From positions 1 through 6,843 of the forward strand of contig JAJZRT010000203.1 in NCBI GenBank assembly GCA_021802595.1: a stretch of 6,843 bases of DNA, written 5' to 3'. Shown in pieces: positions 1 to 5,811 of this stretch (positions are counted from its first letter, which is position 1; each line of letters begins with the position of its first letter). The notes under the pieces are model-generated. The model ran no database searches. It was not told the origin of the DNA and saw only the letters and a program-made list of their open reading frames with translations. The position numbers were made by a program, and so were the translations under genes. Source of the DNA: Pseudomonadota bacterium. Its GTDB lineage: Bacteria; Pseudomonadota; Gammaproteobacteria; Burkholderiales; Thiobacillaceae.

Positions 1-2
1 GC

Positions 3-239
3 AACGCCACGCTGTGCTATGACGCGGCCTGCGCCACCCCGGCGCCAGGGCCGGGCGGCGAAAAGCCCTACACGGTCAGCGCGCCAAACGGCGTGGCGAT
101 TGCCAGCCCGGTCGCAGCGCTCGACTTCGATGCCAGCGGGCGTCCCGTGAACATCGCAGCCCGACTCGATATCCAGGTCAACGGCTCAGGTACGCATCAT
201 GTGTTCGTCGAGCGGGAAACCGGCTATGTGCACGACTAA
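3..239 (+). CDS. mshC: MSHA minor pilin MshC, C-terminal part (5' end outside window)
   Basis: The last 78 residues of a GspH/FimT-type minor pilin, read in the frame that ends at the TAA at 237-239. Its N-terminal leader and membrane helix lie upstream of the window. Visible features are a closely spaced cysteine pair (CYDAAC, residues 5 and 10 of the fragment), a beta-rich segment with VAALDFDASGRPVN, and the terminal VFVERETGYVH. An ending of the type (V/I)xxETGY is familiar from GspH-like MSHA pilins. MshC is a low-abundance pilin of the MSHA fibre, probably part of the initiating or tip complex with MshD, MshO and MshP. Its stop codon overlaps the mshD start by 14 bases, so the two are probably translationally coupled. 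The assignment to MshC rather than another GspH-like pilin rests mainly on position immediately before mshD. Confidence 0.82.
   Translation, partial: NATLCYDAACATPAPGPGGEKPYTVSAPNGVAIASPVAALDFDASGRPVNIAARLDIQVNGSGTHHVFVERETGYVHD
214..219 (+). promoter_or_regulatory. Ribosome binding site for mshD
   Basis: GGGAAA lies six bases before the ATG at 226, inside the end of mshC. It supports the ATG at 226 over an in-frame ATG at 199. Starting at 226 also gives a normal 8-residue prepilin leader, whereas 199 would give a 17-residue leader. Confidence 0.5.
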
Positions 240-771
240 TGAGCGCGGCCTCAGCCTGATCGAACTGCTGGTGTTCATCGTGGTGGTGGGCATCGCGGTG
301 ACCGGGGTGTTGTCGGTCTACAGCCTGAACGCGCGGTCCAGCGCCGATCCCATGGTGCGGAAGCAGGCCCTCGCCATCGCCGAATCGCTGCTCGAGGAAG
401 TGCTGGCCAAGCCCTACACCTATTGCGATCCCGACGATGCCAATGTGGAGACGGCACAAAATTCCGGTCAGTGCGCGACCACTCCAGAAGTCATGGGGCC
501 GGAAGCGGGGGAGACGCGTTATTCCAACCTCACGCCGTTCGACAACGTCAACGACTACAACGGTTTTTCCATGGCCGGCATCGTCGACCTCAACGGCAAT
601 GCCGTCGCGGGGCTGGGCGGCTACACCGCGACCGTCCAGGTGCAGCCGGCGGGCGCCTTCAACGGCATTCCTGCCGGCGAGACCCTGCTCGTCATCGTGA
701 CCGTTACCGCCGCCGGCAACCAGGGCGTCAGCCTCTCCGGCTATCGCACGCGTTATGCGCCCAACCTTTAA
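226..771 (+). CDS. mshD: MSHA minor pilin MshD
   Basis: A 181-residue type IV pilin-like protein (GspI/PilV-like class) that would be assembled into the MSHA pilus. The leader MCTTNERG is cut after Gly8, giving a mature protein starting LSLIELL with Glu at +5, followed by a hydrophobic helix to about residue 32. Position +1 is Leu rather than the more usual Phe, which prepilin peptidases tolerate. Family hallmarks are ALAIAESLLEEVL (48-60), YCDPDDAN (66-73), MGPEAGETRY (90-99), FDNVNDYNGFSM (105-116) and the C-terminal GYRTRYAPN (172-180). Cys67 and Cys83 could form a disulphide. The ATG at 226 is preferred because of the leader length and a Shine-Dalgarno-like GGGAAA. The gene overlaps mshC by 14 bases and mshO by 17. 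The MshD assignment is strong. Confidence 0.93.
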   Translation: MCTTNERGLSLIELLVFIVVVGIAVTGVLSVYSLNARSSADPMVRKQALAIAESLLEEVLAKPYTYCDPDDANVETAQNSGQCATTPEVMGPEAGETRYSNLTPFDNVNDYNGFSMAGIVDLNGNAVAGLGGYTATVQVQPAGAFNGIPAGETLLVIVTVTAAGNQGVSLSGYRTRYAPNL

Positions 772-1549
772 CGCGGCCGGCTTCACCCTGATCGAGATGA
801 TCATCGTCATCGCGATCACCGCCATCATCGGGTCGATGGTGGCGCTGTTCCTGCGCGCGCCGCTGGAGAGCTACGTTGCCCAGGACCGCCGCGCACGCCT
901 GGCCGACACGGCCGACACCGCGTTGCGTCGCATGGGCCGCGACATCCGGCTGGCGCTGCCCAACAGCGTGCGCGTCACTTCGGCGGGCGGCGCGTTCTAT
1001 CTGGAGTTTCTCGGCACCCGTAGCGGCGGGCGCTATCGCGCGCAGGGCGGCGGCGACATTCTCGACTTCACCACGGCCGACACGAGTTTCGACGTGCTCG
1101 GCCCGGCCATTGCGATGCAGGCCGGCGACCGCATCGCCGTGTACAACCTCGGCATTCCCGGCGCCGACGCGTGGGCGGGCGACACGCTCGCCGCCTATGC
1201 CGGTGCGAACGGCAGCGTGAGCAACATCACCATTGCCGCCAAGCAGTTTCCGCTGGCGTCGCCCGGCAGCCGCTTCCAGGTCGTCGACGGGCCGGTGAGC
1301 TATGTCTGCAATCCCGCTACGGGCACGCTCACGCGCTACTGGGGCTATGCCATTTCCACCTCCCAGCTCACCGCGTTCCCCGCCGGCACCCCGCAGGCGC
1401 TGCTGGCCACCCATGTCAACGGCTGCAGCTTCGACTACCAGCCCGGCGTCACCGAACGCAGCGGCCTGGTCAGCATGACGCTGAGCCTGAGCCAGGCAAA
1501 CGAAACCGTGCGCCTGTATGCGACCACCCAGGTGAGCAACCAGCCATGA
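755..1549 (+). CDS. mshO: MSHA minor pilin MshO
   Basis: A 264-residue GspJ/PilW-like minor pilin of the MSHA system. The leader MRPTFNAAG is cut before FTLIEMIIVIAITAII, with Phe at +1 and Glu at +5, and the hydrophobic helix runs to about residue 33. The following segment RRARLADTADTALRRMGRDI (45-64) and RLALPNSVRV (65-74) is the characteristic MshO signature. Further on are FQVVDGPVSYVC (174-185), a Tyr-rich strand around RYWGYAI (194-200), and an ending in VSNQP. Cys185 and Cys224 are the only cysteines and probably pair. The start overlaps the end of mshD by 17 bases with no clear Shine-Dalgarno sequence, which suggests translation depends on mshD. It overlaps mshP by ATGA. By analogy with type II secretion GspJ it is expected near the fibre tip; that is inference. 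Confidence 0.93.
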   Translation: MRPTFNAAGFTLIEMIIVIAITAIIGSMVALFLRAPLESYVAQDRRARLADTADTALRRMGRDIRLALPNSVRVTSAGGAFYLEFLGTRSGGRYRAQGGGDILDFTTADTSFDVLGPAIAMQAGDRIAVYNLGIPGADAWAGDTLAAYAGANGSVSNITIAAKQFPLASPGSRFQVVDGPVSYVCNPATGTLTRYWGYAISTSQLTAFPAGTPQALLATHVNGCSFDYQPGVTERSGLVSMTLSLSQANETVRLYATTQVSNQP

Positions 1550-1959
1550 ACCGCACGTCCCGCACCGAATCCGGTTTCGTCCTGCCGACCGCGATCTTCC
1601 TGCTGGTCATCCTGGCCGCGCTGGCGGCCTACATGGTGTCGCTGTCGCGCACCAGCCATATCAGCAGCGCGCTCGATGTCCAGGGCACGCGCGCCTATCT
1701 GGCGGCGCGTGCCGGCATCGAATGGGGGGCGTGGGAACTGCTCCGGAATTCCTCGTGCGTGCCCGCCGCGACCCCGCTGACGGGGCTCGGTGGAACGCTT
1801 GCCGGATTTTCCGTCAACGTCAGTTGCGTTCAATCCGGCCCGTATACCGATGGTGCCGATACGGTAACGGTCTACCAGATCACCTCGACTGCGACGTCAG
1901 GTGCGCCCGGCGAGGTGGATTATGTCGAACGGCAGATTCAGGCGAATTTCTCGAAATGA
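1546..1959 (+). CDS. mshP: MSHA minor pilin MshP (PilX-like)
   Basis: A 137-residue pilin-like protein. The likely leader is MNRTSRTESG, cut before FVLPTAIFLLVILAALAAYM. Residue +5 of the mature form is Thr, not Glu, as in the PilX/GspK-like group. SSALDVQGTRAYLAARAGIEW (40-60) is the conserved MshP/PilX block after the helix. Cys71 and Cys94 are the only cysteines and could form a disulphide. The ATG at 1546 overlaps the mshO stop as ATGA, with AGGTGA at 1530-1535 as ribosome binding site; the reading frame is open further upstream, but that part lies inside mshO and would put the leader deep within the protein. The last codons overlap mshQ by four bases. Lack of Glu5 in family members is associated with a fibre-capping or initiating position; that role is inferred here. 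Confidence 0.9.
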   Translation: MNRTSRTESGFVLPTAIFLLVILAALAAYMVSLSRTSHISSALDVQGTRAYLAARAGIEWGAWELLRNSSCVPAATPLTGLGGTLAGFSVNVSCVQSGPYTDGADTVTVYQITSTATSGAPGEVDYVERQIQANFSK

Positions 1960-4184
1960 ACATGAACCGCATTGACCGGCTTCCCCTCGCGTTCTTGTTT
2001 GTCGCGGCGCTGGCGAGTGTGTTTTCTCCGGGCGCATGGGGCGGTATCACCGTTACCCAGAGCTTCAGCCCTGCCGTGATTGCCGTCGGCGGGACCAGCA
2101 CGCTCACGATTGCCATCGCCAACAAGCCGCCTCCAGGCTCGACGGGCAGCATTTCCTTTACGGACACCTATCCCGCCAATCTCACCAACGCGGCAGCGCC
2201 GGCGGCCAGTTCCAGTTGCGGCGGAACGGTTACGGCTGCGGCGGGGGGTACGTCCCTGAGCTTTGTCGGCGGTTCAATGAGCGGCAACAAGGTTTGCACG
2301 GTGTCGGTGGTGGTGACGTCGTCCGTGGCAGGCAGCTACCTCAACAGCAGCGGGACGGTGGCCACGACCAGTGCTGGCAACGCCACGGCGGCAACGGCAA
2401 CGCTGACGGTAGGAAGCGCAGGCGCTGCGCCAAGCGGTTTCAATGCGTTCGAAACCGGCACCGCCGCAGGCAGCGTGGCCGGCGTGATCCATACCAAGGT
2501 CGCCGCCAGTGCCTTCGGCCTCGCCATCGTCGCGCTCAAGACGGGCGGGACGGCGGTCGAAACCGCGTTCACCGGCGACGTGAAGCTGGAACTCGTCGAC
2601 GCGTCGGGCGCCGCCAGTTGCAGTGCCTATCCCACGATTCGCCCGCTGGGGACGCTCACGTTCGCGGCGGCGGATCAGGGCCGCAAGACCTTCGCTGGCA
2701 TCAGCGACCCCGATGCCTGGCCCAATGCGCGTGTCCGCATGACGTATCCGGCGACCGGGATGCCAACAGTCACGGCGTGTTCGACCGATAATTTCGCCAT
2801 CCGGCCCGCGAGTTTCAGCAGCCTGACGGTGAGCGATAACGACAGCGTCACGCCGGGCACTGCGCGTGCGCTCACCAGCACCGCGGCGAGCGGCGGCAAT
2901 GTGCACAAGGCCGGCCAGCCATTCAGCATTGCCGCGACGGCATACAACGCGACCGGCGTCGCGACCGCGAATTACGCCGGCAGTCCAGCGGCCAGTCTGA
3001 CCGGATGCGTGCTGCCGGGTGCGGGCTGCACGCTCGGCGTCATGACTACCGGCGCCTGGTCTGCAGCGTCCGGCACGGTGACGACCGCTGGCGCCCGCTA
3101 TTCCGAGGTCGGCGCCTTCACCATGAAACTGGTGGACGCCAGCTTTGCCGCGGTGGATGCCGCCGACGGCTCCACCGCAGCCGAGATGAATATCGAATCG
3201 GCGGCCTTCAATGTCGGCCGCTTCGTGCCCGACCATTTCGATCTGACGGCGGCCAGCGTTCCCGTATTCAAGACCTTCAACGACACGACCTGCGCAACGC
3301 GCTCGTTCACCTATGCCGGCCAGCCGTTCGGCTATCGCACGCTGCCGCAAGTCACGATCACGGCCAAAAATGCCGCCAGCGCGACCACGCTCAACTATGC
3401 GGGCGCGCTGTGGAAGCTCGTCCCCGTCGGGGCCGTGCAAACCTATGTTCCCGTCACCGGCAACCTGGATATCGGTTTGCTGGGGCTGCCGACCGTCACC
3501 GCCAGCGGCGGCGGGACGGGCGTCTTGACTGCCAATGCGGCGGATGAGATCGCGTTCGTGCGCACCACCCCGGTCGCGCCCTACGCTGCGGACGTCAGCC
3601 TGTCGATGAGCATCCAGGACATCGCCGAGGCGGGCGTGTCCGGCAACGGCACCGTCGACACTGCAACGCCTTTGCTGTTTGCGAGCATCGCCTTCGACGC
3701 GGGCAATCAAATCCGCTTCGGCCAGCTGGTCCTCACCAATGCCCTGGGTTCGGAACTGCTCGGCCTGCCGGTCCCGATCGAGACACGCTACTGGAATGGC
3801 AGCGGCTTTGCCCTCAATACGGCGGATTTCTGCACCCAGTTTGCCGCGAACCAGGTGGCGCTGTCGGGCTGGCGGCGCAACCTCAGTCCCTGCGAGACGT
3901 CGGTGTCGCTGTCCGGACGCTTCAATGCGGGGCGGGGCAATCTGCGGTTTTCCGCGCCGGGTGCGGGCAACACCGGCAGCGTCGATCTCACCGTCCAGCT
4001 GGGTGCGACGGCAAGCGGCAGCACCTGCGTGGGCGGCGCAGTGACAGCCGCTGCGGCAGCCTCGCAAACCTGGCTGCAGGGGCGCTGGAGCGCTGGCGCG
4101 TATGACCAGAACCCCGCGGCGCGGGCCAGTTTCGGCCTGTATCGCGGCAGCAAATCCCTGATTTACCTGCGCGAGATGTATTGA
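1956..4184 (+). CDS. mshQ: MSHA pilus-associated protein MshQ, compact form (DUF6701-type)
   Basis: A 742-residue secreted protein. Residues 1-29 are a Sec signal peptide (basic start, hydrophobic LAFLFVAALA, likely cut near AWG-G). Residues 31-152 form a Ser/Thr/Ala/Gly-rich beta-sandwich-like domain resembling DUF11-type repeats (VTQSFSPAVIAVGGTSTLTI, then Cys88 and Cys114). From about residue 160 the MshQ/DUF6701 region begins (GFNAFETGT) and continues through RYSEVGAFTMKLVD (381-394), GRFVPDHFDL (421-430), CATRSFTYAGQPFGY (446-460), IRFGQLVLTNALGSELLGLP (586-605), ETRYWNG (609-615) and NTADFCTQ (621-628). It ends FGLYRGSKSLIYLREMY, typical of the family. Ten cysteines suit an oxidised extracellular protein. 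The ATG at 1956 overlaps mshP by ATGA; ATG 1962 is possible. The frame is open back to 1722, but that part overlays mshP and lacks a signal peptide. It is shorter than the Vibrio/Shewanella MshQ I recall, and I see no LamG-like domain. It may be an adhesin or tip protein; the exact function is unknown. Confidence 0.9.
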   Translation: MNMNRIDRLPLAFLFVAALASVFSPGAWGGITVTQSFSPAVIAVGGTSTLTIAIANKPPPGSTGSISFTDTYPANLTNAAAPAASSSCGGTVTAAAGGTSLSFVGGSMSGNKVCTVSVVVTSSVAGSYLNSSGTVATTSAGNATAATATLTVGSAGAAPSGFNAFETGTAAGSVAGVIHTKVAASAFGLAIVALKTGGTAVETAFTGDVKLELVDASGAASCSAYPTIRPLGTLTFAAADQGRKTFAGISDPDAWPNARVRMTYPATGMPTVTACSTDNFAIRPASFSSLTVSDNDSVTPGTARALTSTAASGGNVHKAGQPFSIAATAYNATGVATANYAGSPAASLTGCVLPGAGCTLGVMTTGAWSAASGTVTTAGARYSEVGAFTMKLVDASFAAVDAADGSTAAEMNIESAAFNVGRFVPDHFDLTAASVPVFKTFNDTTCATRSFTYAGQPFGYRTLPQVTITAKNAASATTLNYAGALWKLVPVGAVQTYVPVTGNLDIGLLGLPTVTASGGGTGVLTANAADEIAFVRTTPVAPYAADVSLSMSIQDIAEAGVSGNGTVDTATPLLFASIAFDAGNQIRFGQLVLTNALGSELLGLPVPIETRYWNGSGFALNTADFCTQFAANQVALSGWRRNLSPCETSVSLSGRFNAGRGNLRFSAPGAGNTGSVDLTVQLGATASGSTCVGGAVTAAAAASQTWLQGRWSAGAYDQNPAARASFGLYRGSKSLIYLREMY

Positions 4185-4196
4185 TCCAGGATAAAT

Positions 4197-4212
4197 CCTT
4201 TGACAACAAAGG
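4197..4212 (+). terminator. Hairpin after mshQ, possible weak terminator
   Basis: CCTTTG (4197-4202) and CAAAGG (4207-4212) form a perfect 6-bp stem with the loop ACAA, starting 12 bases after the mshQ stop. It is followed by CTTATTTATTT, which is U-rich but interrupted. The stem has only three G-C pairs and no uninterrupted run of U, so termination would probably be partial. It overlaps the -35 element of the candidate mshI promoter. It may instead be coincidental. Confidence 0.4.
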
Positions 4213-4228
4213 CTTATTTATTTAAGTT
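4200..4228 (+). promoter_or_regulatory. Candidate sigma70 promoter for mshI-mshL
   Basis: TTGACA (4200-4205) is a perfect consensus -35. With a 17-bp spacer, TAAGTT (4223-4228) matches the three most conserved -10 positions (T, A, final T). Transcription would start near 4235, leaving a leader of about 18 bases that includes the AGG before mshI. TTTAAG at 4221 (15-bp spacer) is an alternative -10. It lies in the only gap between genes longer than 20 bp, at the boundary between the pilin group and the assembly group. Confidence 0.6.
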
Positions 4229-4241
4229 CAGAAAAATTTTC

Positions 4242-4244
4242 AGG
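4242..4244 (+). promoter_or_regulatory. Ribosome binding site for mshI
   Basis: AGG lies eight bases before the ATG at 4253, within CAGGTCCGACAC. It is a minimal but well-placed Shine-Dalgarno sequence and supports this start. The first residues (MQLFRR) also match the short basic start usual in MshI proteins. Confidence 0.5.
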
Positions 4245-4252
4245 TCCGACAC

Positions 4253-5161
4253 ATGCAGCTTTTCCGCCGAGCAAGCGAGCAGGGCTTAACCGCGTACTTG
4301 CGTCTTCCCGGACGTATTGCCTATGCGCGTGTCGACCGCAGGGTGCCCGTGCCCAAGCTGCTCGCTGCGGGCGTGGTGCCGGTCAAGGGCGACAACTGGA
4401 GCGAGGCGCTGGCCCGCCTGCATGGCAAAGGCCCGGTCAGCCTGGTGTTGAATCCGGCCGATTACAGGCTGCGTTTGCTTGATGCACCGAATGTGCCGGC
4501 CGATGAACTCAAGTCCGCGGTGCGCTGGCAGATCCAGGACATGCTCGATTTTCATGCCGACGACGGTATGGTGGACGTGCTGGACGTGCCGCATCCGGAG
4601 CATGTGAGCCATGCGCGGCAGATATTTGCGGTGGCGGCAAAGAACAGCCTGCTGGCAGAGGAGGCCGTGCTTGCGACCAACGCAGGCCTGAACCTCACCA
4701 TCATCGACATCATGGAAACCGCCCAGCGCAATCTCGCCACCCGGCTGGAAACCCCGGGGCGCGCGCTGGCGCTCTTCTCGTTCATTGAAACCGGCGGCCT
4801 GCTGACGCTGACGCTGGATGGCGAGTTGTGCATGGCGCGCACGCTGGGTGTGAATCCGGCCGTGCTGGAAATCGAAGGCATGGACAGCGTGCTCGAACGC
4901 CTGACGCTGGAAATCCAGCGCAGCCTGGATCATTTCGACCGCCAGTTCGGCGGGATTCCCGTCGATCACCTGTTGCTGGCTCCGATGGAGCGCGTCGAGG
5001 GCTTGCGCAATGGCCTGGCAGGGAATCTTGCCTTGCCGGTCAAGGTGCTCGATCTTGCGGATGTGCTGGATATCGCGGCCTTGCCGGATGCGAACGCACT
5101 GCCGCCGCACTGCATCCATGCCATCGGCGCAGCATTGCGGATGGAAGAGACCAAGCCATGA
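4253..5161 (+). CDS. mshI: MSHA biogenesis protein MshI (PilM-like, actin-type fold)
   Basis: A 302-residue soluble protein with no signal peptide or membrane segment, the expected cytoplasmic PilM-like part of the assembly platform, which binds the N-terminal tail of the PilN-like protein encoded next. Recognisable blocks are the PADELKSAVRWQIQDMLDF segment (82-100), which corresponds to the PilM ELxxAVRWEaxxyIPF region, IIDIMETAQRNL (150-161), FSFIETGGLLTLTLDG (175-190), LERLTLEIQRSLDHFDRQF (214-232) and the terminal HAIGAALRMEE (289-299), the equivalent of the PilM IGLALR motif. The actin-type phosphate-binding DxG motifs of true PilM are not evident: the N-terminus reads GLTAYLRLPGRIAYARV and the second position reads ETGG. 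It is shorter than typical PilM (about 350). It is the first gene after the candidate promoter and overlaps the next gene by ATGA. Confidence 0.88.
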   Translation: MQLFRRASEQGLTAYLRLPGRIAYARVDRRVPVPKLLAAGVVPVKGDNWSEALARLHGKGPVSLVLNPADYRLRLLDAPNVPADELKSAVRWQIQDMLDFHADDGMVDVLDVPHPEHVSHARQIFAVAAKNSLLAEEAVLATNAGLNLTIIDIMETAQRNLATRLETPGRALALFSFIETGGLLTLTLDGELCMARTLGVNPAVLEIEGMDSVLERLTLEIQRSLDHFDRQFGGIPVDHLLLAPMERVEGLRNGLAGNLALPVKVLDLADVLDIAALPDANALPPHCIHAIGAALRMEETKP

Positions 5162-5811
5162 GCCAGCAGATCAATCTGATCAGTCCGCTGCTGCTCAAGA
5201 AGCGCTATGCGTTCGGCCTGCGTGAAATGGCGCTGGGCCTGGGTCTGATTCTGGCCGTCGCGCTGGCATGGGGAGGGTATCTGGCCTACCGGGCGAATAC
5301 GCTCGAAAAACGGGCCGCGCAGGAGGAAGCCCGGCAAGCGGCGGCGCAGCAGGAACTGGACCGTCTGAGCGCGGCTGCGACCCGGCCGGTGAGCGCCCTC
5401 CTGACGGAGCGCGTCAAGGCAGCGCAGGCCCGGGTGGCACAACGCGAGGCGCTGCTGGCGTCGATGCGCAACATCATCGACAGCACGTCGGCCGGATTTT
5501 CCCCCCGTTTGCGCGCGCTCGCGCAAAGCAGCACGGAAGGCGTCTGGTTGAATGGCTTCACCCTCTCGCCGGACTACGTGGCACTCAAGGGGTCGGCCCT
5601 GAATGTCGGCCTGGTGACGACGTACATGGATCGACTCGGTAAACAGGCGCCGTTTGCAGGCATGAAATTCACCGGCATGGATGCCGGCCTCGCGCAGTCT
5701 GCAGGCGATGGCCAGCCCCAACACGCCGAATTGCCGGGGCATATCGATTTTGCCTTGTATTCGGGCAGCCCGAAGAACCCGGCAGACAAGGGGGCATCCG
5801 ATGGCCAGTGA
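5158..5811 (+). CDS. PilN-like inner-membrane protein of the MSHA assembly platform
   Basis: A 217-residue single-pass membrane protein. It begins MSQQINLISP, matching the INLLP-type tail by which PilN docks into PilM. A membrane segment follows at about residues 24-44 (EMALGLGLILAVALAWGGYL), then an Ala/Glu/Gln/Arg-rich coiled coil at about 47-104. A small periplasmic domain follows (GVWLNGFTLSPDYVALKGSA, 128-147), typical of the PilN ferredoxin-like fold, and the end is polar and probably disordered (202-217). The ATG at 5158 overlaps the mshI stop as ATGA and has GGAAGAG at 5143-5149. The frame is open back to 4828 but that stretch lies inside mshI. The mshJ start overlaps by 11 bases. Some msh loci label this gene as a second mshI; I leave the symbol blank for that reason. 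It is expected to pair with MshJ. Confidence 0.87.
   Translation: MSQQINLISPLLLKKRYAFGLREMALGLGLILAVALAWGGYLAYRANTLEKRAAQEEARQAAAQQELDRLSAAATRPVSALLTERVKAAQARVAQREALLASMRNIIDSTSAGFSPRLRALAQSSTEGVWLNGFTLSPDYVALKGSALNVGLVTTYMDRLGKQAPFAGMKFTGMDAGLAQSAGDGQPQHAELPGHIDFALYSGSPKNPADKGASDGQ
5788..5794 (+). promoter_or_regulatory. Ribosome binding site for mshJ
   Basis: AAGGGGG lies six bases before the ATG at 5801, within the last codons of the pilN-like gene. It fixes the mshJ start at 5801; the frame is open upstream, with an ATG at 5681, but that stretch lies inside the preceding gene. Confidence 0.6.

Larger units (their letters stand above)
4191..4240. other. AT-rich island between the two msh gene groups
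   Basis: These 50 bases contain 11 G/C (22%), in sharp contrast to the GC-rich coding sequence on both sides. The island includes the hairpin, the candidate promoter and the palindromic stretch GAAAAATTTTC (4231-4241). Such islands in GC-rich genomes often mark promoters or binding sites for nucleoid-associated proteins; no specific binding protein can be named from the sequence. Confidence 0.8.

Noticed and set aside
199..225. Earlier in-frame ATG for mshD
   Set aside because: It gives a longer leader than usual for this pilin and a larger overlap with mshC, and ATG 226 has a better-placed GGGAAA.
1171..1545. Longer form of mshP starting at ATG 1171
   Set aside because: The extension overlays mshO out of frame, and the prepilin-like leader only makes sense with the start at 1546.
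1722..1955. Longer form of mshQ starting at ATG 1722
   Set aside because: The extra 78 residues lie within mshP in another frame, are rich in Arg, and would bury the signal peptide that starts at 1956.
2274..4067. A 597-codon open frame on the minus strand opposite mshQ
   Set aside because: It mirrors a GC-rich gene whose third codon positions are rarely A/T, so stops are rare on the opposite strand. The product is rich in Arg, Ala, Gly and His with no recognisable motif, and mshQ is clearly the real gene.
4231..4241. GAAAAATTTTC as a specific operator
   Set aside because: It is a short near-palindrome in an AT-rich region and could arise by chance; no known consensus is matched well enough to name a regulator.
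4828..5157. Longer form of the pilN-like protein starting at ATG 4828
   Set aside because: The added 110 residues overlay mshI in another frame and would move the INL docking motif away from the N-terminus.
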